Shown here: positions 7,325 to 16,006 of the stretch, piece after piece
How the letters are laid out: each line of letters opens with the position of its first letter
How positions within the stretch are numbered: position 1 is the first letter of the stretch
DNA from: Sphingobium sp.
Lineage (GTDB): Bacteria; Pseudomonadota; Alphaproteobacteria; Sphingomonadales; Sphingomonadaceae
Length of the DNA stretch: 31,629 nucleotides
Assembly: GCA_030148625.1 (NCBI GenBank)
Contig: JASBTC010000354.1
Coordinates: 1 to 31,629 of the forward strand
Reading direction: 5' to 3'
Notes under the pieces: generated by a model
Seen by the model: the letters and a program-made list of their open reading frames with translations, nothing else
Database searches by the model: none
Told to the model about the DNA's origin: nothing
Program-made: the position numbers and the translations under genes

Positions 7325-7370
7325 TTGTCCCGAGCCCTTCGACAGGCGTTCAGGACAGGGCTCGGGACAA
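7325..7370. repeat. Palindromic repeat between convergent genes, probable two-way terminator
   Basis: TTGTCCCGAGCCC (7325-7337) and its exact reverse complement at 7358-7370 form a 13-pair stem around a 20-base loop that contains TTCGACAGG. It sits between the ends of udgX (7317, plus strand) and the DJ-1 gene (7392, minus strand). The element type, a CCCGAGCCC/GGGCTCGGG palindrome with the TTCGACAGG core, is familiar to me from dispersed repeats in sphingomonad genomes. It may end both transcripts. Confidence 0.75.
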
Positions 7371-7391
7371 CGGTGCAATTGACTGAACGGT

Positions 7392-8096
7392 TCAGCCAGA
7401 AACGCCGGGATCTTCCCCTACAAACCCCAATGCTTCCGCGATCGCCTTCACCTTGTCCTCGCGTCCCGGCGCATGTTTGGCCACCAGCGCGCGGTAGGCG
7501 GTGAGGGTTTCGGGCGTCGCCTTGTCGGGCGATCCCGAATCGAAGGGTGGGGCAGGATCATATTCCAGGCTGAGCTGGATGAAACGGGCATGCGCCTCGC
7601 CGCGGATCGCGGCGGCAAGCGACAGGCCGAAATCGATGCCCGCGGTAACCCCGCCGCCCGTCACGCGATTGCGGTCGAACACCACGCGCTCCGCCACGGG
7701 AATCGCGCCGAACCATTCGAGCTGGTGGCGCGACGCCCAATGGCATCCGGCGCGATAGCCCTTGAGCAGCCCTGCGGCGGCGAGGATCAGCGATCCGGTG
7801 CAGACGCTCGTTACCCATTGGGCGTCGGCCGCGATGCGGCGCACCCAGTCGAGCGTTTCCGTATCTTCCATCACCGCGACGGTGCCGAATCCGCCGGGCA
7901 CGCAGAGAATGTCGGCGCTCTCGATCTCGTCGAAGGTGGCTGTCGGCAGCAGTGGAAATCCCGCATCGGTCCGCACCGGATCGCGCGTCTTCCAGACCAG
8001 CTCGACCGACACGTCGCCGATCCGCGAGAGCACCTGCGCCGGCCCGGTCAGGTCGAGCTGGGTGACGTCGGGAAAAAGGAGGAAGGCGATGCGCAT
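7392..8096 (-). CDS. DJ-1/PfpI family protein, isonitrile hydratase-like
   Basis: 234 residues from the ATG at 8096. That start has GGAG nine bases upstream; an earlier ATG at 8111 is less likely. The protein has the class I glutamine amidotransferase-like fold seen in DJ-1/PfpI proteins: DVTQLDLTGPAQVLSR at 10-25, ILCVPGGFGT at 63-72, and the nucleophile elbow SVCTGSLILA with C99. D15 in LDLTGP and C99 match the placement of the catalytic Asp and Cys of Pseudomonas isonitrile hydratase (InhA). The true substrate is not shown by sequence, and many relatives are general detoxifying or uncharacterised hydrolases. It stands alone, convergent with udgX and 37 bases from the end of smc's reading frame. 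Confidence 0.88.
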   Translation of the reverse strand: MRIAFLLFPDVTQLDLTGPAQVLSRIGDVSVELVWKTRDPVRTDAGFPLLPTATFDEIESADILCVPGGFGTVAVMEDTETLDWVRRIAADAQWVTSVCTGSLILAAAGLLKGYRAGCHWASRHQLEWFGAIPVAERVVFDRNRVTGGGVTAGIDFGLSLAAAIRGEAHARFIQLSLEYDPAPPFDSGSPDKATPETLTAYRALVAKHAPGREDKVKAIAEALGFVGEDPGVSG

Positions 8097-8133
8097 GGGA
8101 TGATGCTCCACTTCGATCCGGTATCGCGGCCGA

Positions 8134-11100
8134 TTATTCCGCCGCCAGCAATTGTTCGGCGCCGCCGAGATCGACCGAGACCAGCCGGCTGACGCCGCGT
8201 TCGATCATCGTCACGCCGAACAGACGGTGCATGCGGCTCATCGTCACGGCATTGTGCGTCACGATCAGGTAACGCGTCTCGGTCTCACCCACCATCACGT
8301 CGAGCAGGTCGCAGAAGCGCTCGATATTGGCGTCGTCGAGCGGGGCGTCGACTTCGTCGAGCACGCAGATCGGCGCCGGATTGGTCAGGAACAGGCCGAA
8401 GATCAGGGCGACCGCGGTCAGTGCCTGTTCGCCACCCGACAGCAAGGTGAGCGTCGACAGCTTCTTGCCCGGGGGCTGCGCCATGATCTCCAGCCCGGCT
8501 TCGAGCGGATCGTCCGAATCGACGAGTTCGAGATGCGCCTGGCCGCCGTTGAACAGCGTCGTGAACAACCGGCGGAAATGTCCGTCGACCGCCTCGAACG
8601 CGGCAAGCAGCCGCTGGCGCCCCTCGCGGTTGAGGCTGCCGATCGATCCGCGCAGCCGATTGACCGCCTGGCCCAGTTCCTCGCGCTCGGCCGCCGATGT
8701 CGTGCGTTCAGCCTCCAGTTCGGACAATTCCTGTTCGGCGATCAGATTGACCGGCCCGATCCTTTCGCGATCGAGCACCAGCCGGTCGTTGCGCGCGGAT
8801 TCGGTGTCGGCATCGCCGACATCGGCGCTGGCGAAGCCGATCTTCTCCGGCAGCACCGGGGGCGGGCATTCGAAACGCTCGCCCGAAATGCGCCCCATCT
8901 CTACCCGGCGCTGTTCCTGATTCTCGGCGCGCGCGACCGCGCCTGCGCGCGCCTCACGGACCACGGCGAGCGCTTCGCCTGCCTCGGCAAGCGCGGCTTC
9001 GGATTTGCGTAGAGCCGTATCGGCCTCGCGCTCCTCGACCAACAGCGTTTCCGATGCGGCGGTGAGCGTGCGGCTCGACTCTTCCTGCGTCGCGATCTTC
9101 GCGTCGAGTGCGGCGGGCGCTTTTGCAAGCGACGCGGCTTCCTTCTCCGCCGCCTCGCTGCGCTTCGCCATTTCCTCGATGCGTCGGGCCGCCTCGCCAG
9201 CGCGCGCGCGCCAGCCCTTGGCTTCGGCCTGCGCCGCCGACAGCCGCTCGCGATCGGTGGCGATGGCGCGGTCGATCGTCGCGCTTTCGGCTTTCAGATG
9301 CGCGACGGCGCTGCGCGCGGCTTCGTTCACCGACTGCAGCGCGGCGACCTGCTGTGCTGTGGCCGATCCGTCGGGCAGCGCGGCAACGGCGCTTTCGCCA
9401 CGGCGGACCTCGTCCTGCGCCTCGCCGGTTTCGGCATTGGCGCGCCCGATCCGTTCGACCATCTCGCCGCGCCGGGCCGCCAGCCGCTCGATCTGGCCGT
9501 TCGCCTGATCCTCTTCGCGCGCGGCATTGCGCGCCGCCTGTTCGGCGCGGGCAAGCGTCGCGCGTGCCGCATCGGCCGCAGCGCGTGCGGCCTCCACCGC
9601 CGCGCGCGCCGTATCCGCATCCTCGCCCGCGCGCGTGACGGCCGCCTGCGCCTCGGGCAGCAGATCCTCGATCTCGGCAAGCCGGTTCAGTCGGATCAGG
9701 CGTTCGGCGGCGGCAGCACCGCCTTCGGTCGCGACATAGCCGTCCCAGCGCCGGAGCACGCCGGCCAGCGTGACCAGCCTTTGCCCGACCGCGAGCGGCG
9801 CACCGTCATCGGTTTCGACCACCGCGATCTGCGCCAGCCGGCGTGCCAACGCTTCGGGGGCCTGGACATGTTCTGCGAGCGGCCTCGTGCCGGCGGGCAG
9901 CCCCGGGTCGCCGCTTACGGGCTGGGCCCCGGCCCAATAGCGCTTCGCCTCGGCGGACATGCCGGCATCGAGATCGTCGCCGAGCGCGGCCGCCAGCGCG
10001 CGTTCATAACCCGGCGCCGCCTTGACCTTGTCGAGCAGCCGATCCTTGCTGCCGCCCTGCTCGACCGCGCGGACGAGCGCCTTGGCTTCGCTCTCCAGTG
10101 CCGAAAGACCGGCTTTGGCTGCCGCCATCGCGCTTTCCGCCGCCTGGCGCGCGGTCGCCGCCTCGTCGCGCCGGCGCTCGGCGTCACCGATCGCAACGGT
10201 TGCGGCCGCGGCTTCGGCCTCCGCTGCTTCGCGCGTCGCCACCGCCGCATCGCGCGCGGCGATCAGCGGGGCCTCGTCACCCAGTCCGTCGCGTTCGCCC
10301 GCCAGCCGCGTCGCTTCGCGCTCGGCACGTTCCAGCCGTGCGCGCGCATTGCCCAGCGCGGCCTGGGCGACGCGCGCCTCGGCCTGCTCGCTGGCCTGTG
10401 CCGCCATCGCCTTGGCCAGGCTCACTTCGGCATCGCGCGCCGCGGCTTCGGCATCGAGCACGCGCCGTTCGAGCCCCGGGCGGTCCTTTTCGGCGGTCGA
10501 GACCCGGGCATCCAGCAGCTTCGCTTCTTCGCCGAGCCGCGCCAGCGCATCCGCCGCATCGTTCGCCAGCGCGCCTTCGCGCTCGCGATCCTGCACCATG
10601 CGTTCCTTTTGCGCGGCAAGTTCGGCGATCCGCCGGTCGAGCGCGGCGCGTTCGCTGCGCAGCGTCGCCAATATATGGCCCGCTTCCGACGCTTTTTCGC
10701 GCGCGGCCTGCGCGGCGGACCGTTTGTCGGCCAGCACCTGCACTGCCTGTGCCTGCCATGCGACGGTGCCGCGATGGGCTTCGCTCGCGCGCGCGACCGC
10801 GGCTTCGGCGGCTTCGGCTTCCTTGCGCGCCGCATCCGCCGCCGCGGCGGCATCGCGCCAGCGCGCATAGATCAACCGGGCTTCGGCCACCTTGATCTGG
10901 TCGGTCAGCAGCCGGTAGCGCTCGGCCTGCTTCGCCTGCCGCTTCAGTGCCGCGGCGCGCACTTCCATGTCGGCGAGCAGTTCGTCGAGCCGCGTCAGAT
11001 TGGTCTCGGTCGCGCGCAGCTTCTGCTCGGCATCCTTGCGGCGAACGTGCAGGCCCGCGATGCCCGCCGCTTCCTCTAGCATCTGGCGACGCTCGGCGGG

Positions 11101-11574
11101 CTTCGCCGCGATCACCGCGCCGATCCTGCCCTGGCTGACAAGTGCCGGCGAATGCGCGCCGGTGGCGGCATCAGCGAACAGCAGCGCGACGTCCTTCGCG
11201 CGCACGTCGCGCCCATTGACGCGATAGGCGGAGCCGGCGCCGCGCTCGATCCGGCGGATGACCTCGACGTCGCCGTCATTGGCGGCGGCGATGGGGCCGG
11301 GCGTCTCACCCGGCGGGCGTTCGGTCAGGATCGCGACTTCGGCGAATGCGCGCGCGGGACGCGTATCGGTGCCCGCGAAGATCACGTCCTCCATGCCGCC
11401 GCCGCGCATCGACTTGGCGCTGGATTCGCCCATGACCCAGCGGATCGCTTCGAGCAGATTCGATTTGCCGCAGCCATTGGGGCCGACGATTCCCGTCAGC
11501 CCCGACTCGATCCTCAGCTCCGCCGGCTCGACGAAGCTCTTGAAGCCGGCAAGTTTGAGGCGCTTGATTTTCAC
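8134..11574 (-). CDS. smc: Chromosome partition protein SMC
   Basis: 1146 residues with the full SMC architecture. N-terminal ATPase half: MKIKRLKLAGFKSF and Walker A GPNGCGKS at 31-38. Then a long coiled coil very rich in Ala, Glu and Arg, a hinge at about 510-635, and a second coiled coil. C-terminal half: signature LSGGEQ at 1045-1050 and Walker B VLDEVDAPLDD from about 1072. The protein forms dimers that, with ScpA and ScpB (not in this window), organise and segregate the chromosome. The start codon is GTG at 11574, preceded by only a weak ribosome site. It is the last gene of the dciA-dsbA-dsbA-smc series, 34 bases after the lipoprotein gene. The high alanine and arginine content produces long meaningless open frames on the opposite strand. 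Confidence 0.98.
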   Translation of the reverse strand: MKIKRLKLAGFKSFVEPAELRIESGLTGIVGPNGCGKSNLLEAIRWVMGESSAKSMRGGGMEDVIFAGTDTRPARAFAEVAILTERPPGETPGPIAAANDGDVEVIRRIERGAGSAYRVNGRDVRAKDVALLFADAATGAHSPALVSQGRIGAVIAAKPAERRQMLEEAAGIAGLHVRRKDAEQKLRATETNLTRLDELLADMEVRAAALKRQAKQAERYRLLTDQIKVAEARLIYARWRDAAAAADAARKEAEAAEAAVARASEAHRGTVAWQAQAVQVLADKRSAAQAAREKASEAGHILATLRSERAALDRRIAELAAQKERMVQDREREGALANDAADALARLGEEAKLLDARVSTAEKDRPGLERRVLDAEAAARDAEVSLAKAMAAQASEQAEARVAQAALGNARARLERAEREATRLAGERDGLGDEAPLIAARDAAVATREAAEAEAAAATVAIGDAERRRDEAATARQAAESAMAAAKAGLSALESEAKALVRAVEQGGSKDRLLDKVKAAPGYERALAAALGDDLDAGMSAEAKRYWAGAQPVSGDPGLPAGTRPLAEHVQAPEALARRLAQIAVVETDDGAPLAVGQRLVTLAGVLRRWDGYVATEGGAAAAERLIRLNRLAEIEDLLPEAQAAVTRAGEDADTARAAVEAARAAADAARATLARAEQAARNAAREEDQANGQIERLAARRGEMVERIGRANAETGEAQDEVRRGESAVAALPDGSATAQQVAALQSVNEAARSAVAHLKAESATIDRAIATDRERLSAAQAEAKGWRARAGEAARRIEEMAKRSEAAEKEAASLAKAPAALDAKIATQEESSRTLTAASETLLVEEREADTALRKSEAALAEAGEALAVVREARAGAVARAENQEQRRVEMGRISGERFECPPPVLPEKIGFASADVGDADTESARNDRLVLDRERIGPVNLIAEQELSELEAERTTSAAEREELGQAVNRLRGSIGSLNREGRQRLLAAFEAVDGHFRRLFTTLFNGGQAHLELVDSDDPLEAGLEIMAQPPGKKLSTLTLLSGGEQALTAVALIFGLFLTNPAPICVLDEVDAPLDDANIERFCDLLDVMVGETETRYLIVTHNAVTMSRMHRLFGVTMIERGVSRLVSVDLGGAEQLLAAE

Positions 11575-11608
11575 CGAATGCGGCGCCCCCCGGTCCGCAT
11601 CGCTTCGA

Positions 11609-12346
11609 TCAGGCCCCGGCCGCGATCAGCAGCGGTTCGACGGCTTCCCAGGTGTTCACCTCCTGCTTCTTGCCGTTCACGATGAAGGTGGGCGTGCCGG
11701 TGATCTGGAACTTGGCGGAGCCATCCTGGGTGATCTTGCCGAGCGCGTCGATTGCCGCACGGTCGCTCAGACAGGCCTGGGCCTGGGCGCTGGTGACGCC
11801 GCGCTGCTGGACGAAGCTGTCCAGCCCGAGCTTGGCGGCGAGCGTCGGCGCAAGCTTTTCAGGCGGCAGCCCCTGCCAGCTCTGCTGCTCGGCGGGGGTG
11901 ATCGATGCGGTGCGGCCGAGCCAGTCCTTCTGCGCCGCGAACATCTGTTCGGCGATCGTGAAGAAGGGGCCGGGGCCCGAGCAGCGCGCGAGCAAAGTCG
12001 CGGGGATATCGAGCGGACCGAGCAGGAACGGCCTGAACTCGTAGCTCACCGTGCCCTTGGCGATATAGCCGCGGAGCTTCTCGGAGGATTTCTCGGCGAA
12101 TTCCGCGCAATGGCTGCAGCTGAGCGCGCCATATTCGATCAGTTTCACCGCTGCGTCGGGATTGCCCATCACGAAGCCGCCATCCGCGGTCTTGGAAACC
12201 GTATCGGTCCAGGCCGATCCGGTGGGGGCGGCGACGGCACCCGCGCTGCTGTTGGTGGCGGTCGCATTATTGCCACCGGCATCGCTGCCGCATGCGGCCA
12301 GGGTGAGCGCGAGGCTCAGGACGGGGAGGGCGGAAAGGATTCTCAT
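11609..12346 (-). CDS. DsbA-like thioredoxin-fold lipoprotein
   Basis: 245 residues from the ATG at 12346, which has AAGGAG at a good distance; an earlier frame start at 12373 is not needed. The N-terminus is a lipoprotein signal with lipobox LAAC (C19), followed by a flexible Ser/Ala/Asn linker, so the protein should be anchored on the periplasmic face of a membrane. The DsbA active site is CSHC (C77, C80), and the cis-proline loop is TGTPTFIVNG. Two more cysteines (ARCSGPG, QACLSD) are shared with the neighbouring paralogue. It should oxidise or isomerise disulfides in exported proteins. It lies 23 bases after the upstream dsbA-like gene and 34 bases before smc, in one operon. Confidence 0.92.
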   Translation of the reverse strand: MRILSALPVLSLALTLAACGSDAGGNNATATNSSAGAVAAPTGSAWTDTVSKTADGGFVMGNPDAAVKLIEYGALSCSHCAEFAEKSSEKLRGYIAKGTVSYEFRPFLLGPLDIPATLLARCSGPGPFFTIAEQMFAAQKDWLGRTASITPAEQQSWQGLPPEKLAPTLAAKLGLDSFVQQRGVTSAQAQACLSDRAAIDALGKITQDGSAKFQITGTPTFIVNGKKQEVNTWEAVEPLLIAAGA

Positions 12347-12369
12347 CTTGGTCGTCGCTCCTTGGAAAA

Positions 12370-13071
12370 TCATTTCGCGGCGGCGTCGAGCTTCGGCTTG
12401 AGCGCCGCCCAGCTATTGGTGTCGGCCGCCAGCGTGCCGTTGATCAGAAAGGCCGGTGTTCCGGGAACCTTGCGGACCTTCCATGCCTCGTCGGCCATGC
12501 CGGCAAGCAGTGTGAGCTGGGATTTGTTCGCCAGGCAGGCATTGATCTTCGCCTGCGGCATGCCGCGCGAGCGCATCAGCGCGACCAGACCCGATCCATT
12601 GGCGAATTCGCTGGCGATCTGGGTTTCGGGCAGCTTGCGGACGCGTTCGCCGTTCGTGATCATGAATTGCTGGCCCTTGGCGAGCAGGTCGGGCTGCGCA
12701 GCGAAGATCGCTTCGCTATGTTCCAGGAAGCGGGCCGGGCCGTCGCAGCGCGCGAGCAAGGCCGCAGCCATGTCGATCGGATCGCGTAGCGCGTGGCGCA
12801 CTTCGATGCTGGCGGTGCCGCGCGCAAGATAATCGCGCTTGAGCGCCGGCCAGGCCTCTTCGGTGAAATGCGCGCAATGCGAGCAGGTATAGCTCAGATA
12901 TTCGACCAGCTTGGCCTTGGCGGCGGGATTGCCGAACACATAGGTACCGGCCTTGGTCGGCACGACGGTGCGCGTCCAGTCGCGCGCGGGTGCGGCCAGT
13001 CCGGTCCCGCCCAGTCCCGTCCCGACAATGCCGGCCAGCGCCAGCGAAGCGAGAATCGCGACGCGCTTCAT
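12370..13071 (-). CDS. DsbA-like periplasmic thiol:disulfide oxidoreductase
   Basis: 233 residues with an ordinary signal peptide (MKRVAILASLALAGIVGTGL, cleavage near LAAPA), active site CSHC (C63, C66) and cis-proline loop VPGTPAFLING. It has the same extra cysteine pair (ARCDGP, NACLAN) as the downstream lipoprotein; the two look like tandem duplicates that differ in how they are delivered. Two ATG codons stand side by side (13074 and 13071). The AAGGAG before them is better spaced for 13071. The dciA stop codon overlaps these ATGs, so translation is coupled. Expected role: disulfide formation in exported proteins. Confidence 0.92.
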   Translation of the reverse strand: MKRVAILASLALAGIVGTGLGGTGLAAPARDWTRTVVPTKAGTYVFGNPAAKAKLVEYLSYTCSHCAHFTEEAWPALKRDYLARGTASIEVRHALRDPIDMAAALLARCDGPARFLEHSEAIFAAQPDLLAKGQQFMITNGERVRKLPETQIASEFANGSGLVALMRSRGMPQAKINACLANKSQLTLLAGMADEAWKVRKVPGTPAFLINGTLAADTNSWAALKPKLDAAAK

Positions 13072-13607
13072 CATCCTTCTCCTTCGAACACCGGAGGCCC
13101 TTGCGTCGCGGCGACGCCGCGCGCGAGCGATTCGAGCACGGCCTTCAATTCGGGATCGCCGATCGCACGCAGGCTGTCGCCCAGATCGATCGGCAGCGGT
13201 TTGAGCGATGGGGGCGCCTTGCGCGGCGCAGCCGGTTTCGGCGCCATGCCCTGGCGGATCACGATGCGGGCGACCGCCGGATAGCCGAAGAAGCGATTGA
13301 CCCGCTCGATGATCTCGGGCGCGACATGCTGCATCATCGGCGCATGTGCCCCGACGACGCCGAGCGTCAGCACGCCGTCCGAACGCTGGCCCTGCGGAAA
13401 GCGGATCGATTCGGGGGCCGAGACGCCAGCATAGCGGTCTCCGACGATTTCCGACCAGCGGCTCACCACCGCGCTCTGCACGAAACCGAAGCGGCGATAG
13501 GCGGCACGGCCGATATCGGGCAGCATTTCGGCCACGGTGCGCGTGCGCCCACCGCGCGGTCCGTCCGCCTGTCCGTTCCTCGGTTTGCGTGTATGCCCTT
13601 CGCTCAT
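13071..13607 (-). CDS. dciA: DUF721 protein, DciA-like replicative helicase loader
   Basis: 178 residues from the ATG at 13607, which has GGAG six bases upstream. The DUF721 domain covers about residues 30-125: VVSRWSEIVGDRYAGVSAPE, then RSDGVLTLGVVGAHAPMM and INR-like ERVNRFFGYPAVARIVIRQG. DUF721 proteins are DciA, the ancestral loader of the DnaB helicase in bacteria that lack DnaC. The C-terminal tail (LKPLPIDLGDSLRAIGDPEL) is short and possibly disordered. The gene is divergent from mutY across 82 bases and heads the operon with the two dsbA-like genes and smc, an order seen in many alphaproteobacteria. Confidence 0.88.
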   Translation of the reverse strand: MSEGHTRKPRNGQADGPRGGRTRTVAEMLPDIGRAAYRRFGFVQSAVVSRWSEIVGDRYAGVSAPESIRFPQGQRSDGVLTLGVVGAHAPMMQHVAPEIIERVNRFFGYPAVARIVIRQGMAPKPAAPRKAPPSLKPLPIDLGDSLRAIGDPELKAVLESLARGVAATQGPPVFEGEG

Positions 13608-13689
13608 CCGACACTCCATGCCATAGCCGACCCATGCCAGTCGAGTTCGCGCGAAGACTTATCCACGGATTTCGGAAAGGGGAAACCCG

Positions 13690-14733
13690 GTGAGCGTCGC
13701 GGCGTCGCTGCTCGCCTGGTATGATCGCAATGCCCGTGCGCTGCCCTGGCGGAGTCCGCCCGGCACGCCGCCGCCCGATCCCTATCGCGTCTGGCTGTCC
13801 GAAGTGATGCTCCAGCAGACGACGGTTGCCGCGGTCAGGCCGCATTTCGCGCGCTTCACCCAGCGCTGGCCGACGGTGCAGGCGCTGGCGGCCGCGCCCG
13901 ATGAGGAGGTGATGACCGCCTGGGCCGGGCTCGGCTATTATGCCCGTGCGCGCAACATGCTGGCCTGCGCGCGCGTCGTCGCGGCCGATCATGGTGGGCA
14001 ATTCCCCGATAACGAAGCGGCATTGCTGACGCTTCCCGGCATCGGCCGCTACACCGCCGCGGCGATCGCGGCGATCGCCTTTGCGCGCCGTGCCGTCGTG
14101 GTGGACGGCAATGTCGAGCGCGTGGTCGCGCGGCTGTTCGCGGTGGAAACGCCGCTGCCTGCCGCCAAGCCCGAACTCTATGCGCTCACCGATACGATCA
14201 CGCCGTCCGATCGACCCGGCGATTTCGCGCAGGCGATGATGGATCTGGGCGCGACGCTCTGTACGCCGCGCAATCCGCTCTGCGCGCTTTGCCCGCTCGA
14301 CCGGAATTGCACCGCCTTCGCCGCTGGCGACCCCGCACGGCTGCCCCGCAAGGCGCCGAAAGCCGCAAGGCCGCGACGGCGCGGCACGATCTTCTGGATC
14401 GAGCATGATGGCGAGGTGCTGCTCGTCCGCCGGCCCGACAAGGGTTTGCTCGGGGGCATGCGCGCGCTGCCCACCGGCCCCTGGACCGAGACCGATTCCG
14501 GGTTGGCGGATGCGCCGGCACCGCTCGACTGGCGCTGGATCGACGGGCATGTCGAGCATGTCTTCACCCATTTCGCGCTCGAACTGCGTGTCGTGCGGGC
14601 ATCGCTGGAAAAGGGTTGCGTTCCGCAACTGGGCGGAGAATGGTGGGCGATAGAGCGGCTGGACGCGGCGGGATTGCCGACGGTCTTCGCCAAGGCTGCC
14701 CGGCACGCGATCGAGGGAGATGCGGATGGTTGA
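13690..14733 (+). CDS. mutY: A/G-specific adenine DNA glycosylase MutY
   Basis: 347 residues. It removes adenine mispaired with 8-oxoguanine or guanine in base excision repair. Features in order: catalytic glutamate E38 in SEVMLQQTTV, helix-hairpin-helix LPGIGRYTAAAIAAIA, catalytic aspartate D139 in VVVDGNVERV, and the iron-sulfur loop with C191, C198, C201 and C207 (CX6CX2CX5C). The C-terminal Nudix-like 8-oxoG recognition domain starts at about residue 228 (RGTIFWIEHDGEVLLVRRPD). The start is GTG at 13690 with AAAGGGG upstream. The end overlaps the start of the next gene by a few bases, so the mutY message probably continues into the serine hydrolase and nudC. Confidence 0.97.
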   Translation: MSVAASLLAWYDRNARALPWRSPPGTPPPDPYRVWLSEVMLQQTTVAAVRPHFARFTQRWPTVQALAAAPDEEVMTAWAGLGYYARARNMLACARVVAADHGGQFPDNEAALLTLPGIGRYTAAAIAAIAFARRAVVVDGNVERVVARLFAVETPLPAAKPELYALTDTITPSDRPGDFAQAMMDLGATLCTPRNPLCALCPLDRNCTAFAAGDPARLPRKAPKAARPRRRGTIFWIEHDGEVLLVRRPDKGLLGGMRALPTGPWTETDSGLADAPAPLDWRWIDGHVEHVFTHFALELRVVRASLEKGCVPQLGGEWWAIERLDAAGLPTVFAKAARHAIEGDADG

Positions 14734-16006
14734 GATGGTGCTCGAACGGCGCGATTTCCTTCGTGGTCTTGCGGCATTGGGACTGGCGGGTGCGCTGCCC
14801 GTGCCAGCGCTGGGACGGGCAGCGGGCGGGGATTGGCCGCTCGTCCGTGCTGTGATGGACGCGCTGGCGCCCGCCAAGCTTCCCGGGCTTGCGGGCGCGA
14901 TCGGGCGGGGAACGGCGCCTGCGGATTTCCTCTTCGCCGGCACGCTTGCCAAGGAAAGCACGGTCAAGGTCGATGCCGATACGCTGTGGCGCGTCTATTC
15001 GATGACCAAGCCGATCACCGGCATGGCGGCGATGATGCTGATCGAGGACGGCAGGCTGAAGCTTGACCAGAATATCGCCGATTTCATTCCCGGCTTTGCC
15101 GCGCCCAAGGTGCTCGTCGATCCCGCAAGGAGTCTCGACAGCCGCCCCGCCAAGGGGCCGATCACCGTCCGCAATCTGCTGACCCACACCGCCGGGCTTG
15201 GCTATTCGATCATCACCAAGGGGCCGTTGCTCGATGCCTATAACCGTCTCGGCATCCTGCCCGGTCAGGTCAGTCGCCAGAAAATGCCGGGCGCGCCCGA
15301 TTTCGCGACGGCACCAAGCCTGGCGGAGTTCGCCGACCGGCTGGCGACATTGCCGCTGATCGCCGATCCGGGGACGCGGTGGAGCTATTCGGTCGCGCTC
15401 GACCTGCTCGGCCGCGTGATCGAGATCGCCTCGGGCAAGAGCTTCGACGGTTTCCTGCAGGAACGCATCTTCGATCCGCTCGGTATGAAAGACACTTATT
15501 GGCAGGTGCCGGCGAGCGAAGCACACCGGCTGGTCACCAATCATCTCGCGATCGCGATCGGCCTGATCCCGATCGATCCGGGTGCTACCAGCATCTATCT
15601 CGACACGCCTGCCTTTCCGTTCGGCGGCGCGGGCCTGGTGATGAGCGCGCGCGACTATGATCGTTTCCTGCTCATGCTGGCAGGGCAGGGTGCGGTCGAT
15701 GGCAAGCGGGTGACGAAGGCGGAGACGGTCAGGCTCGGCATGTCCAACCTGCTGCCGCCCGGCGCGGATACCGCCGGCACCTTTGCCGAGGGTCAGGGTT
15801 TTGGCGCGGGTGGCCGCGTCACCATCAATCCCACGCCGGGTGGTCAGGGTCTCGGCACCTATGGCTGGGGCGGGGCGGCTGCCACCATCGCCTGGGTCGA
15901 TCCAGCGCGCGGCATCCGTGCTGCGGGCTTCGCGCAATATATGCCCGACAGTGCCTTCGGCTTTCCAAAGGAATTCGCCAAAGCCGTCTACGCGGATCTC
16001 GCATGA
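14726..16006 (+). CDS. Tat-exported serine hydrolase (beta-lactamase/class C-like family)
   Basis: 426 residues from the ATG at 14726; GAGGGAG lies about seven bases before it. Alternatives are 14720 and 14735. The N-terminus has a twin-arginine export motif (ERRDFLRGLAALGLAGALP), so it is probably folded in the cytoplasm and sent to the periplasm. The nucleophile motif SxxK is S92-M-T-K95 (YSMTKPITGMA), the second motif is the tyrosine in RWSYSVALDLLG, and a TYGWGG turn comes near the C-terminus. The family includes EstB-type esterases, D-amino-acid peptidases and beta-lactamases; the substrate cannot be told. It overlaps mutY by eight bases and nudC by four (ATGA), so the three form one operon. 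Confidence 0.9.
   Translation: MVEMVLERRDFLRGLAALGLAGALPVPALGRAAGGDWPLVRAVMDALAPAKLPGLAGAIGRGTAPADFLFAGTLAKESTVKVDADTLWRVYSMTKPITGMAAMMLIEDGRLKLDQNIADFIPGFAAPKVLVDPARSLDSRPAKGPITVRNLLTHTAGLGYSIITKGPLLDAYNRLGILPGQVSRQKMPGAPDFATAPSLAEFADRLATLPLIADPGTRWSYSVALDLLGRVIEIASGKSFDGFLQERIFDPLGMKDTYWQVPASEAHRLVTNHLAIAIGLIPIDPGATSIYLDTPAFPFGGAGLVMSARDYDRFLLMLAGQGAVDGKRVTKAETVRLGMSNLLPPGADTAGTFAEGQGFGAGGRVTINPTPGGQGLGTYGWGGAAATIAWVDPARGIRAAGFAQYMPDSAFGFPKEFAKAVYADLA

Noticed and set aside
8134..11574. Several long plus-strand frames opposite smc, including one of 593 codons
   Set aside because: They arise from the alanine/glutamate/arginine repeats of the coiled coil read on the other strand.
12370..14967. 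865-codon open frame on the minus strand running across dciA, mutY and dsbA
   Set aside because: Only the last 233 codons are a real DsbA-like gene. The rest is antisense to mutY, rich in Arg and Pro, and due to GC-biased codons.
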